Shown: piece after piece, positions 1 through 10,892 of the stretch
How the letters are laid out: each line of letters begins with the position of its first letter
Position numbering within the stretch: position 1 is the stretch's first letter
NCBI GenBank assembly: GCA_018389105.1
Contig: JACATO010001102.1
Location: 160,353-224,352, forward strand
Source: Nautilus pompilius
Taxonomy: Eukaryota; Mollusca; Cephalopoda; Nautilida; Nautilidae
Length of the DNA stretch: 64,000 nt
Reading direction: 5' to 3'
Translations under genes and position numbers: made by a program
The notes under the pieces: generated by a model
Database searches by the model: none
The model's input: only the letters and a program-made list of their open reading frames with translations
What the model was told of the DNA's origin: nothing

Positions 1-430
1 AAGAGCGTGTAGAAACTGTGCTTGTTGGAAGGGGTGGGTGGGTGGTTGACGGAGTGATTCGGTCACTTACAGGGATGAAGCTGTATGAATTCCGGTTAGT
101 AATGGCGATAGGAAATCGATGCAGTGGGGCTGGTACAGCGAAGTAAAAGGAGTTGGACTAGATCCACCACTTTAATGAGGTTTCACACTACACTGACTCG
201 TTTCTTGAAGTGTATTTGAACTTAGCTGGACCACAGACAGGTAGGTACTTCCATACTTAGTACTGACATTCTCCGAATAAACAAACAAGTGACAACTAAA
301 AGCAAGAAAATACCATTGGCCTACTACATAAACTCGTTATGGAATACAGGTAATAAAACTCTGCTGTCACAGTCCAGGTGATCAGATTTAGTCACCCTAA
401 CACACAGACATTTGTAAATTTTTTAGGCAG
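1..430. other. 5' flank / intron upstream of EndoU exon
   Basis: No exon could be placed with confidence here. The 3' end of the stretch reads into a pyrimidine-rich tract and an AG acceptor just before the EndoU exon at 431 (a second AG lies four bases upstream at 425-426). Earlier EndoU exons are expected either here or before the window. A donor-like CAG/GTAGGT occurs near 240, but the reading frame before it does not resemble the family. Confidence 0.4.
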
Positions 431-577
431 TTTGATTCATCAAGTTTCGAACATGTTTTTGTTGGTGAGAGGAGAAACGAATCGGTGATTGGCTTGCACA
501 ACTGGCTGCAGTACTATCTTCTGGAGAAAACTGGCGACATTGATTATCAGGGATTTTGTCGAAAACACACCGAATTT
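431..577 (+). CDS. EndoU-domain endoribonuclease, internal exon (49 codons)
   Basis: The exon encodes the N-terminal half of the EndoU catalytic fold. Visible motifs are FEHVFVGE (first catalytic His), then GLHNWLQYYLLEK (second His in HNW), then DIDYQGF. Family members (XendoU, placental protein 11, nsp15-like fold) are metal-assisted, uridine-preferring endoribonucleases, and the two histidines plus a later lysine form the active site. The acceptor is AG at 429-430 and the donor is GTAAGT at 578. The exon is 147 bases, ending in phase 0 and joining in frame to 3201. Whether the upstream AG at 425-426 is used instead is open. The N-terminal part of the protein is not seen, so signal peptide or extra domains cannot be judged. 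Confidence 0.85.
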
Positions 578-3200
578 GTAAGTAGTTCACCTTAGGTTAG
601 TGATTTTGCCAAGATTTTTTAGCTTTAAAATGTGTAATTAAAAATATATATATATATATCAGTATTGATTAATGCTGTTTACCAGTGTCTTCACATTGCT
701 ATGTTTAGCTTTAAATATGTAAGACCTATTATCTATCTATCTTTCATCAGTGATTTATTTTTGCATGAAACAAAATAATTATTCGTTATAACTGATTATA
801 GTTTGCATAAGCTTTGTTAAAAACCAAAAAAAGGTCACTTGAATCTCGTTACATAACAGGGGAGATAATGTATAATTTCGGAGCAAACAGTTGCCGAGCA
901 TTTAGAGGGCATTTACTTCTATAGCTACCAAGAGTTTCTTAAATATTACGTAAGTTCAATAGATAATTTGAATAAATAAAAAAAAAAAGATGTTATCTGC
1001 AGTGATGATGATGATGATTAGATTTGAAGTTTGGGTCAATTGTTTTAAAATGTTTTAATCCTCAGAATTGTACCAAATGGTTGGTCAGGATGGTTGTGAA
1101 CATTGCAGTATTTGATTGGATTTTGTGTGGGCCAATCACAGGCTGACAAGTCACTGACACATCTCCATTTAAAGCCCTGTGCAACGCCTGGTTATTTCTT
1201 GTGATTCACTTCACAGGTGGAAGATTTGTCGAGACACTTCAATTTGTAGGTGGAGATCATGGAATGGGGGATTTTGTGGGGCTTATTCTACTTGAGGCAT
1301 CTGCAAGGTAGCTGGAATAATGAAAAGCTCTTGTCCACCTCGCCATTCCATCGAGGATTGTGCTGATTGGAAATTCACACTTGAACATGACAGTGACCTT
1401 AAACAGTCACAAAAGTTGTGTACGAACCGTTCATAAGCCTTAAAAGTTGTAAAATGCAGCGAACAAAACGCTGTAGTCTCCATATTAGTTCCTGTGTCAC
1501 ATGAAAATGTAGCAGATTTCAAACTTAAAACAACTTTGCAAATGTCTTGGCTACAAGAAGGTAAACAAATAGTGGATACATTCTAAAACTCATAGAAAAA
1601 GCCTTTGATCTAAGGCAGAGGATGGCTGCCTACTTTGATGAATCAGCAGTTTGTTGAGATGATTCCCTGACTATGTTGCCACCATGAATTCTTTAAAAGG
1701 AAATGCAAAAATAGAATGCACAATTTATGCTATAAGAATGGGAAGTTATTAGTAATTTAGCCCCATTACTTTCTGTACGTAACAAGTCTGGGCATTTCTT
1801 ATCTCCAGCTTTGCGGACCCTTGTCTTGACACACAGCAATGAGATAGAAAGTTGACCGCTTGAGTTATCTGGGTACCGTTGGAGGATCTTGAGTGGGATC
1901 ACAGCGTAAGCCAGTCAAGAATTTCCTCCACAAGTACTCGCAATATCCCTGCTAGAATACTTCGCTTTTAGACGTCAGAACCCACGAGGCTGGCAGATGG
2001 AGAAGAGTTAGAAGAAATCTGACTTAGCTGCTGCTCCCAGCTTGGAACAGTTGACTTTAGCAGTCCAGTGGTCTACTATTGGATGACTGATTACCAATCT
2101 TGTCACCATAGTAATTTAACCGACTAATGAGCCTATATTTGTGTAATCTTTCTGGCACTTTCATTTAAGGTTTTAAATCTGAGGAGGCCTGTTTTAGGAT
2201 GAATTGGTTGTTGCTGAGTTTTAATGTAGTTTTTTTTTTTTTTTTAACCAATTGAAGTGTGGTGAATACAATAGCTCCTAGGAAGGAAATAGCGCATGAC
2301 AAGTGTATAGAAATCAGTGTCTTAGCTAGTAAAGGCTACTCCATGTAGCAGACTCCAGCTCATCATTTTAGAACCTGTATGAAATCCTCTGAGGAGGAGG
2401 ATACACAAAAACGGTACTGTTAATAACAGATGCAGGTGAGGAAGAAAGCTCAAACTCTCCAGAAGTGATGATGAGTACCACAGGGTGTGTTCTGTATACA
2501 ATAGATGATGAGTCAGTAGAGATCTCACAAATGACCTGGCTACGTGTGTTAAGGTTTCTTCAGGAACAGTAAGATACACATCAGCATGGAGTGCTCTTGG
2601 TGAATGTGTAGCTGCCAAGAAGCCTTTGCTGAGAGGCAACCGAACGGCAAAGCTGAAATGGCAGCAGAAACGAAGAATGCCAACAGATACAGGCAGGAAT
2701 TCTCCTTCTAACATGACGATGACACCAAACGCAGCCAGTGTAAGGAAAAGCTATCTGAAGCATAAAGCTAACAGAATAGTCAGAGATGCCTTGATCTGCT
2801 CAAAGTCCTGATAGAAATGCTGATGCTATGCTAACCGAGAAAGTCTAATGGAAACTAAACAGCTCGGGTGAATTGTGTAAAGTGCTAAAGAATATTTTGA
2901 ACATTCCAGTCATATGTTGGTAATCTATATGAGAGCATAAAACAATTGTCATGCTCTATATAAAACAAAAGACTCAGATACCAAATATGATGCATTGTAC
3001 AATGTTATTTTATTTTTGTATATTTTCTGTAATAATGCATCATGTACATGCATACATCATATAGTCCCCCAGTTGGAATTATTCATTTGTGCATATCCTT
3101 TGTTTTCTGTGCCACAAGTTGTTGCTTTACAATGATATGTTAAATTAATTAATTTATCTCTCTTTAATGCAAATGTTCTCGATCTGATTGAATCTTTCAG
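578..3200 (+). other. EndoU intron
   Basis: AT-rich intron beginning GTAAGT and ending TTTCAG. It has short simple repeats, such as (TA)n near 643-658 and (GAT)n near 1003-1018, and a poly-T run near 2230. No exon-like open frame of the EndoU type was found between the two coding exons, and the homology joins without a gap. Confidence 0.6.
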
Positions 3201-3446
3201 GCTGATGAAATCCTCAGACTGATCTGTATCAACTTCGCCTGGAGAGGCTTGAAAGGGAAGCCAATGTGTAGCATCTTGCTCGGCACCAGCCCAGAGTTTG
3301 AAATAGCTATTTTTACAATCAGTTACCTGCTAAACAAAGAGGGATATACTGATGTTAAACTTGGAGAGTATGAAATTGAACTGGTGTTCTACCCTATTGG
3401 TCGCAGCATCGGGACATCATACGTGGTAGCTGCAAGAATGGAATAA
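3201..3446 (+). CDS. EndoU-domain endoribonuclease, terminal coding exon
   Basis: Acceptor TTTCAG ends at 3200. The frame runs 81 codons to TAA at 3444-3446. It supplies the C-terminal half of the EndoU domain: an INFAWRG strand, then a KP segment carrying the expected catalytic lysine, the diagnostic SPEFEIAIFTI core, and the closing IGTSYVVAA strand (family consensus IGTAYP). Phase 0 agrees with the exon at 431-577, so together they give an almost complete EndoU catalytic domain with all three catalytic residues. The protein ends at the domain boundary, as is usual in the family. Secretion or cytosolic location cannot be decided without the missing 5' exons. Confidence 0.88.
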   Translation, partial: ADEILRLICINFAWRGLKGKPMCSILLGTSPEFEIAIFTISYLLNKEGYTDVKLGEYEIELVFYPIGRSIGTSYVVAARME

Positions 3447-6400
3447 TATGTAAGACAAATGCATGTAAAATCTTTTTTTAATTACGTTTTATAAATCATA
3501 CCTAATCACCATTTTTCAATACCACTGTTGATATTCATCAGAACTCTGGCTGATATTTCAAATTAATTTTATATATAAATATTCATCAGTGACTTGATGT
3601 ATTGGAATTTCTACTTTTTGAAATGGTAACAATATCTGAACTCATACAGAGTTGCTCCTATAAAGTTAGTGAAACTAAACCCATTTAATTTTTATTTTGT
3701 ACATCTAGTTATGATTCACTGATTGAATAAGTTTGAAATAGTAAAAAAAGAAAAACAATGTCCTAAATTAAGAATCATCTTCACAAACATTTGTTACCTA
3801 TCCTCCTTCCAAGTGTATGGAGTATGGTTCTCTATTTTTGGATAGAAATTAACCAATCCAGCCAAATTGATCATTGGCATAGAAATCAATTTCAGAAGGG
3901 GTTTAAATGGCTGTCTCTTTTCAATAAAGGGGGGCTAAGTTTGATAGAAAGTATTTATAAGAACTTAAAATAAATGTAATTCAGAAAATTCTACACTTAA
4001 GCCAGCATTCAGCTGGAATGACATTTTTTGGAATATTTCTTTTCTATCATTTTCAACCATTAATAACCATAACAAAAATACTTTCTGCTATCTGAAGTAT
4101 ATTATTGACTTTTGTGTGTGTAGCTTTACAAGAGAAAATTGCTTGTCAATAAAAGCTTAAAATCTATAGATTTTCTTCACTTTTTAAAAAATGTAAACCT
4201 ATTTTATGCTGATACACATACAACGAACTTCAATCTCACATTCGTACTCCATAAATCCCAATTTACACTTGTTATTGCTTGGATGCAACATGGCACATGC
4301 GTGATATCTACAGACTTTAATGATGTGTATGAGTCTCTCTCACAGATGACATTCTAAGCATTATTTTGATAGTGTCAAGGTGCCCAGTCCAGTATGTTAA
4401 TGTCTTAAAGCTGTCAGTTGTGCTGTATTGTCCAGTTGACTGTCACATGCAGTCCATCTTGTTGCAGATTTGGAAGAATGTGATTCACGTGCAACTGGGT
4501 AATATTCTGGTTCAGAACCACTAGCTAACTGAAAATTGCTATTCAATGTAATCCATACCATGATGCTATCACTGCCAAATCTCATGATACCATTTGTAAA
4601 TCATTCATGCAAAGAGCAAGATCCAGATTTACCACTGTCAGCAATTTATGAATTGTAATTAGTCCACAATAAGTCCATTTTGCATCTTTGAATGTATAGC
4701 TGAGCAAATTACTGAGATGCTGGAGGCTGCTGTTCAGGTAGGATTATCCCATTGAATGTTGTTAAATGGATGCATTGATACACTAATCCCTTACAGCTAA
4801 ATCTATGGAATTGCTACTTTATCTATTGGTCCTGATGCTGTCATAACATGGGGATTTGCCAGGTCTATTGCTAGTGTTGCCTCTTGCTTGGGTGATGAAA
4901 CAATTTAAATAGACACCTAGCCAAACAGCATCCCATCTTTGAGAAAGGCACTATCCAGCACGCCTAAGTTATAATCTCCACCACCTTGTTCTTGTGATGG
5001 CATCTTGACATGTTGTTGAAAGCTTTGCTTATAAAACGATTTTTGTTTCAATCACTTACTGTCCAAGTGCAAAAATCTATCGATGCATTTAGTTCTGCAT
5101 GAAGAATTAATCTGCAAAATCTTTTTTTTTTTTTAAGCTGATAACTTTGAATGTGTACTGTAACTGACAGGAATGAGAAATGTAGAGACATCGTTGTGAT
5201 AATTTTTATCCATTCTCCTGCAAGTACTTCCGACATGATGCACGAGTTTCCAGACCATAATAAATACCGCCATAGGAATACAACAAAGACTAAAAAATAA
5301 AAAAAGACAGACATTTATTAAATTAAATTAAAAAAAAAAAAAAACACTTCTCATTTGACAAGGTGAGCAACTGCCAATAAAAGTGGTGTTATGATTAATA
5401 CTAGATAAAACCAATTAGTTTTTGGCAGTTGTCAACAGGTTACAACACAGTATTAATACAATACCACATATACAGCTCAGGCACACATCTTAATTTCTAA
5501 TTACAGTGTAATTAGTGAGTCTGACTAGACTTATCTCGCCATGCTATCAAAAATAAACTTAATTTACAAAATATTGAAAGAAAAGGAAGAAATGGAATTT
5601 TATTTGAGAATAAAGCTAAAGATTTCTTTATTATCCATTCAAAACTCGTGTTAAAAAAAAAACAACCAATGCCCTCTGACGGTGATTTGTAGCATTGCTG
5701 TCTAGTTCTGGGAGTTTATAATGAAGAGCGAGCAGCTGGCTTCAGGTTAAACTTCTCTTAAAATCATAGAGTTAGTTACCAGAAGATTCCATATGGCTGG
5801 ATGAAATTAACGAAACTACAGCCTTCCTGCAAAAACACACAAGATGTCATGTTAGCAGTGCGGCTAATTGTCAATAGAACAAACCTAACCAAAAGACTAA
5901 GAGAAGACTATTATTCCTCAGTGGTGGTTCTTTGTTCACATGCATGGATTCAATAAGCGAGCTATTCATCTGCTGTGAAAGAATGTAGAAAACCTGGTAG
6001 ACTACAAGAGAGAGATGGGTTCCTGAGGGGCTTCAAGTCAGCCAGCTTGTAATGATGAAATCTTAGTGCATGAAGCTGAATTATAAAATATCACAAACTT
6101 ATTTAATTCATTGTTGTAATAAAAAAGCTAAAATACTATATACGTGGATTACACTAAAAGACCTATTCCCTGAGGGAACAGCACAGCATGTACTAAATAG
6201 GTAGTGTGCTACATTTAGAGAGAAAAACTAATTTTTTTCTTTTACTTAATCCAAAATATGCCAACCATCATGGGAAAGATTACTATGTATGTATATATAT
6301 ATATATATATATAGTAGTAAAGTCATAACAAGATAGTGTCTGTGATAGATTTGTACACAGATTTGGGTTGTTGCGTATAGTGTTATGGAAGAAACAATAT

Positions 6401-7269
6401 TAAAGCATTTTTACACAACTTAGAGTTACATTTTGCCAAGTAGGGATCAAGTTTAGAAAATCTCTAAGCCGTTAGGAAGTCTACGTCCCTCTAAAGTGAA
6501 GAAATAAGAACGGCTCGTACCTCTAACTTTGGCAATCGCAGCTCATCGACTTCACCCAAGGCACTACATTTAAGAAAAATCACTTAATTTTCACCAGATT
6601 TAGTTTAAAGCTAATAATAAAAGTACCCATCATTTAGAGTTGCATTATAAGCATTCAAAAAAATGAAAACAATTGGATTTTGTTATGACATCAATGTTTT
6701 GGTTAGGCAGGGCACATTATAATTAAAACCAAGTGTTAATATTTTAACTGGACTTGGGAGTTCCATGAACATTTAAATTTTTTGAAATTAAAAAATAAGC
6801 ACTACATCATTTTACACTTGATGATTTCTATTCCATAATGTTACTGACAATTTTTTTTTAAAAAAATCAGGGATATTTCTACATGAAGCCAAGAACATTA
6901 TACTATTTTTTTTTAGAACAAGGTTAAAAATAAAACTATGCTTGATATTTTTAACAATCAAAATACCATTTATCATTACTCGTTGGCTTCACTTTCAGTG
7001 CTAAAATTACTACAGTAAAGTATCTGTCAACCAAAAAAATACTTCATGAAAGATTTGAGCATTCTAAATTCCCCACACTTGACCCCTGATGAGTTAGTCA
7101 TCCTGAATTCCTGCCATTATGACCAATGCTGGGTCAAATGTCAATCTTCAAAGAGTCTTGGTTCCTGCTGGGCATGCTCTATACTCTGTTTAATATTAGT
7201 TTTATTTTGCCCTCAGTACTATTATTTTGTTTGACTAACAGTACAAGTATAAAAGAAAAAGTGGAAATT
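3447..7269. other. Intergenic, including EndoU 3' UTR
   Basis: AT-rich and CpG-poor. AATAAA hexamers near 3922 and 3967 are plausible EndoU polyadenylation signals. Poly-A/T tracts and a (TA)n run near 6293-6312 are present. I see no convincing gene; the short open frames have no recognisable domain. Confidence 0.5.
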
Positions 7270-7445
7270 CTCCATAAAATAGACCAAGGATGCTAAGCTG
7301 GTTCAAGAAGAGAATCTGAGCCTTGAATAAATCTACAATGCTGATGACACTGGTCTTTTCTGGTGAAGTACACCAAGAAATGCACTGGCAGGTAGGAACA
7401 AATGCATTGTTTCAGGGGTGAAGGAAATTAAAGACAGTGACGGTG
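7270..7445 (+). pseudogene. Pogo/Tigger-like transposase relic
   Basis: In one frame the sequence reads KVEILHKIDQG (resembling the start of a CENP-B/Tigger DNA-binding helix), a stop, and then IYNADDTGLFW followed by a segment like the GRNK..VSGVKEIKD region. The Tigger/pogo DDE_1 consensus is IYNADETGLFW, which carries the first catalytic Asp. At least three in-frame stops interrupt it. The two blocks are closer together than in an intact transposase, so an internal deletion is likely. It is a dead fragment, assigned by motif only. Confidence 0.55.
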
Positions 7446-9195
7446 TGAGTGATGAGTTTACTTGTCCTCACATTGAGTTTGTATGGTAATTTGAGGAAAA
7501 TGACACATTGAAAGTTTATTTGTAGATTTAATAACATTGCAAGTGTTAGAGAATAATGAAATAAGCTAGTATATAGGTATTTGTAGAAACTGATATGAGT
7601 ACACTACTTTATTACATTTTGCTTGGATAGATGTTCATGATAGTATCAACTTTACACAACCATTTCACAGAAGCCTCTTGGTCCTGAACATTTTGACTGA
7701 CAAATACTTTACTGTATTCACAAATAAATGTATATTCCATATCAATACTCTGGAAAACAATATACAGCATCTGAACTCTCTTGAAGTAAAAGCAAAAAAA
7801 TTGTAATAACTTCAGCTTTGGTAACAGCAATTTCCGAAATTCTCTTGAAATTAAAGATGTCACTTTACTCTGTAAATAAAAACATAACCTAGGTCTGAAG
7901 AAATACTGAAACATTAGTAAACAAATCAGGAAATAGAAGGGTATGATATGGAAAAGTATAAATTGCTATCCTCCAAGAACATGACAGCTGCAACAGATGG
8001 ACAATCTCTACCATCTTTCATCTGTAGTCTACTAAACCTTAGTACTAATCATCTTCAGTATCATTGCATTGTGGGAATATTTTCTTAGTGTTAAGATTAC
8101 ACTTTTAACATACATCAGTAGGCAAAATTATTGAATCACTCAAACCGCAAAATGTTTAAGCATTGGCTAAAGTTATGAATATTTAAATATTTCTTTTGTT
8201 AAAAATAAAAAAATTCTTTAGTCAAAGCAATATTGCAATGAGTGCATTTATTTAGGTTTCCTCCTTTATTCCTGGATATCCACAAAAATGACCAAATTAA
8301 GGATGTTTGGTATAATGGTCCCATGAATAAGCATATATATCTATTTTTTAACAATGCACCCACCACACACACTATTGCTTAAAAAAGGTTATGCAGTAAT
8401 TTTCAATTTTCCAAATTTACATTAAACTTCATTATTTAATTTTTTTTTTAAAAAAAAAGAAAAATAATGCTACCCTTTCTGGGTTCAAAGCGTAGTTGCT
8501 GCAATTAGGATGGAAATTTTCTTAAATATTTCTTACAGCCAAGGCAATGCCACCTTGAATTTGTTCCTCTACTAACTCCTTTTAGCCAGTGCCAGGCACT
8601 CACAGACAAAACAGAAACCACAGTTAGTAGTGACATCTTGCAGATAAACTAATTGCTTGACCATGGGTCAAATGGAATTACTTCCTTAAAAACTCATGCT
8701 CCTGTCATGTCAGCCTTTGCTAGATACAACAAAGAATTCAAAGGTTCTCTCCCTTTGGAACAATTCTGATAGCAAAAAGGTTAATTATAATGACATTCAT
8801 TCATTCATTCGGTTTTATGTAGGTAAAACATTATTTACAAAATTCCTAACAAGGTGGAAAATGTAGTGATTAAACATCCATTTGAATATATAATTGTAAA
8901 TACTAACAAAAAGATTGATTGTTGTAAGAGATTGGTAATCACTTGATATTTCAAAACCATGAGTGTTGGAAACTATGAAACTAGTTCCTCTAATAAATAT
9001 CTCTTCCATTACAACAATAACAAAGATAATGAAAAAATCTAAAATTAGCAAGCAAAAGGGGAACAACTCTTGTTAATCTCAAATATTTTTTCTGATTAAC
9101 TTATTTATTGACCAGACTAGAGCAGTAAGGAAATTAATTTAGCACCTTTAAACTTATTACATCTTGCAAAGTGAAATTCTGTTAACACTAACTCA
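7446..9195. other. Intergenic, no gene seen
   Basis: AT-rich and CpG-poor sequence with poly-A/T tracts (for example near 8440-8460). Open frames on the minus strand (7612-7914, 8815-9066) have low-complexity, AT-driven composition and no motif I recognise. Confidence 0.5.
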
Positions 9196-9420
9196 GGCTG
9201 GCACAGTGGTAGAGTACTGGACTACTAAGGCTGAAGGCCTGAGTTTGAATCCCAGACAAAAATTCAGACAGAGACCACACCTAAAAAATGAAAAAGTAGT
9301 TCTGATACAGCCTTTTGCACCCACCACAACCCCTGCCACTGGAGCTCAAGAAAGCAGGGGAGCCACCATTCAAGTTCTGCTGCTAAGGAAGGTTGAGAAG
9401 GACTAAGCCCCAAAAGTACA
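9196..9420 (+). repeat. tRNA-derived SINE (family 1)
   Basis: The head has a good RNA polymerase III A box, TGGCACAGTGG (9199-9209), and a B box, AGTTTGAATCC (9242-9252), about 33 bases apart, which is tRNA-like spacing. A tRNA-unrelated body of about 165 bases follows. The anticodon region cannot fold as a working tRNA, so a SINE copy is much more likely than a tRNA gene. The exact 3' end is uncertain. Confidence 0.7.
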
Positions 9421-10431
9421 GACAAAAACAAACAACTTGAATGTTATACTGATCTTATCTCCATCTTTTCACCAGTTCTGTTGTATGGCACTATACTTTA
9501 GACGGCCCACATGGTGCAGAATATACCAATGCTTCTTCACGAGGGCTGTCTACCATGTAGACGCAGCTTACACTAATAATCACAACAGGAATAAAACCTG
9601 AAGGTAATGGAAATAATTTCTTTCTGACTTTGCATTCAGCTTTCTCAAAGGAATAAGATGGAGTTAAGATAATCACTTATCCGATTTGTTTTCTTTGAAT
9701 AACTAGTGGTCAACCTAGAACCAGCCTGGGCATTAGCTATACAGCTGCTTCTGTATGCATTCTGGAACATTAAGGTTTTAAAAACCTTTTGACTAATGAC
9801 CTGTTAAGTACAATTCCCTAACCTGAATGCACCAGCAGAACAATCCAAAATGGTCCAGGTTCCTTGTATTAAGTATAACATCCTGATGATATTAGTACCA
9901 CAGTCATTCCAACAAATGCTCTGGTGATTATTATTAAAAGATAGTTTTGGAATGGCTACATAAAAAAAATACAAGAAAATACTAGAGGCCTACTAGAAGT
10001 GTTTTGAAAGCATCCATAAAGAAAATGTTTCCACAATGTAACATTATCACCAGTAATTAGAAAAAAAATTATAAATACAAATCCCAGGGCAGGGGCAGGA
10101 CAATAATGTGGTAAACTTCTTAACATAATAATTAATAAACAGAAAAGTGAAAGCCAAAAAAAAAATACTAGTAAAGAGAAACAATTTTAGGACTAACTTC
10201 ACTGTTTTTAATGTTGAAGCAACTAGTTTAATTACAGCTCCCCCTGGTGGTAATTAGAAAGCCTATTACAGAAAATACTAAGCAATGACAAATCCAGATT
10301 AGAAAAAAAAAAAAAAGGAATCTGCAATTTTTATCAGAGTCCCCCTTCCACTCCTTTTCTTTCTTGCCTCATCATTGAAATGGTGCTGGGAAATTAGCAC
10401 AGGTTAGGTCTTCTGTTAAAAAATATTAGCA
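9421..10431. other. Intergenic between the SINE and the EPT1 3' end
   Basis: AT-rich and CpG-poor, with several poly-A tracts. No gene is recognised. The minus-strand EPT1 transcript probably ends near the right border of this stretch. Confidence 0.5.
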
Positions 10432-10437
10432 TTTATT
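10432..10437 (-). promoter_or_regulatory. Candidate EPT1 polyadenylation signal
   Basis: On the minus strand this reads AATAAA. It is the first canonical hexamer downstream of the EPT1 stop codon at 10827-10829 and implies a 3' UTR of roughly 0.4 kb. Confidence 0.55.
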
Positions 10438-10826
10438 AATTTTACATGAAATTAATGAAAAATGTTTTCTCTTAGGATGACAGGACGGTTTATCATTTTT
10501 ACATATGATGCAACTACGTGGGAGAGGCTGACTGTGTAGGAACCTTCAACTAAAACAGAACTGAGATTAACAACTGTACGCCTTAAGATAAATTCATTTA
10601 AATAAAAGATCAAAATCTTGGTCATTGATGATCCCAAAATGCACTAGGCTGGTATCGGTAAACCTGCCCAATTTGCTTGGCTGCCACAAAGGCAGCCAGA
10701 CTAGGGTGGCCATTGGAAAATGAGTTCTTAAATGGCAGTAAAGTAGACAGCTCTCTCTGAGCAAATGGCTGAATGACCAGGCGGACTCCAGTTTGATAAA
10801 CTGTTGACGATGCATGACTGCTGTGC

Positions 10827-10892
10827 TTACTCCTCTTGCACTTTCTGTAATGAAAATGCATGAATTTTGAAATGCTTGCACATCTGCTTCAC
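10827..10892 (-). CDS. EPT1: EPT1 exon 9 (C-terminus and stop)
   Basis: Acceptor CTTCAG, then a frame coding [15 protein letters not shown], which matches the human tail VKQLSSHFQIYPFSL. A short QKVQEE end and TAA follow. In vertebrate SELENOI the frame continues through a selenocysteine UGA a few residues further on; here that extension is absent. The overlapping minus-strand open frames at 10594-10956 and 10622-10861 are other frames of this exon and the 3' UTR. Confidence 0.9.
   Translation of the reverse strand: MKQMCKHFKIHAFSLQKVQEE

Noticed and set aside
61..110. Possible EndoU microexon reading MKLYEF
   Set aside because: Only about 22 bases with an AG before and GT after. The resemblance to the family's LYDIWF stretch is too short to support.
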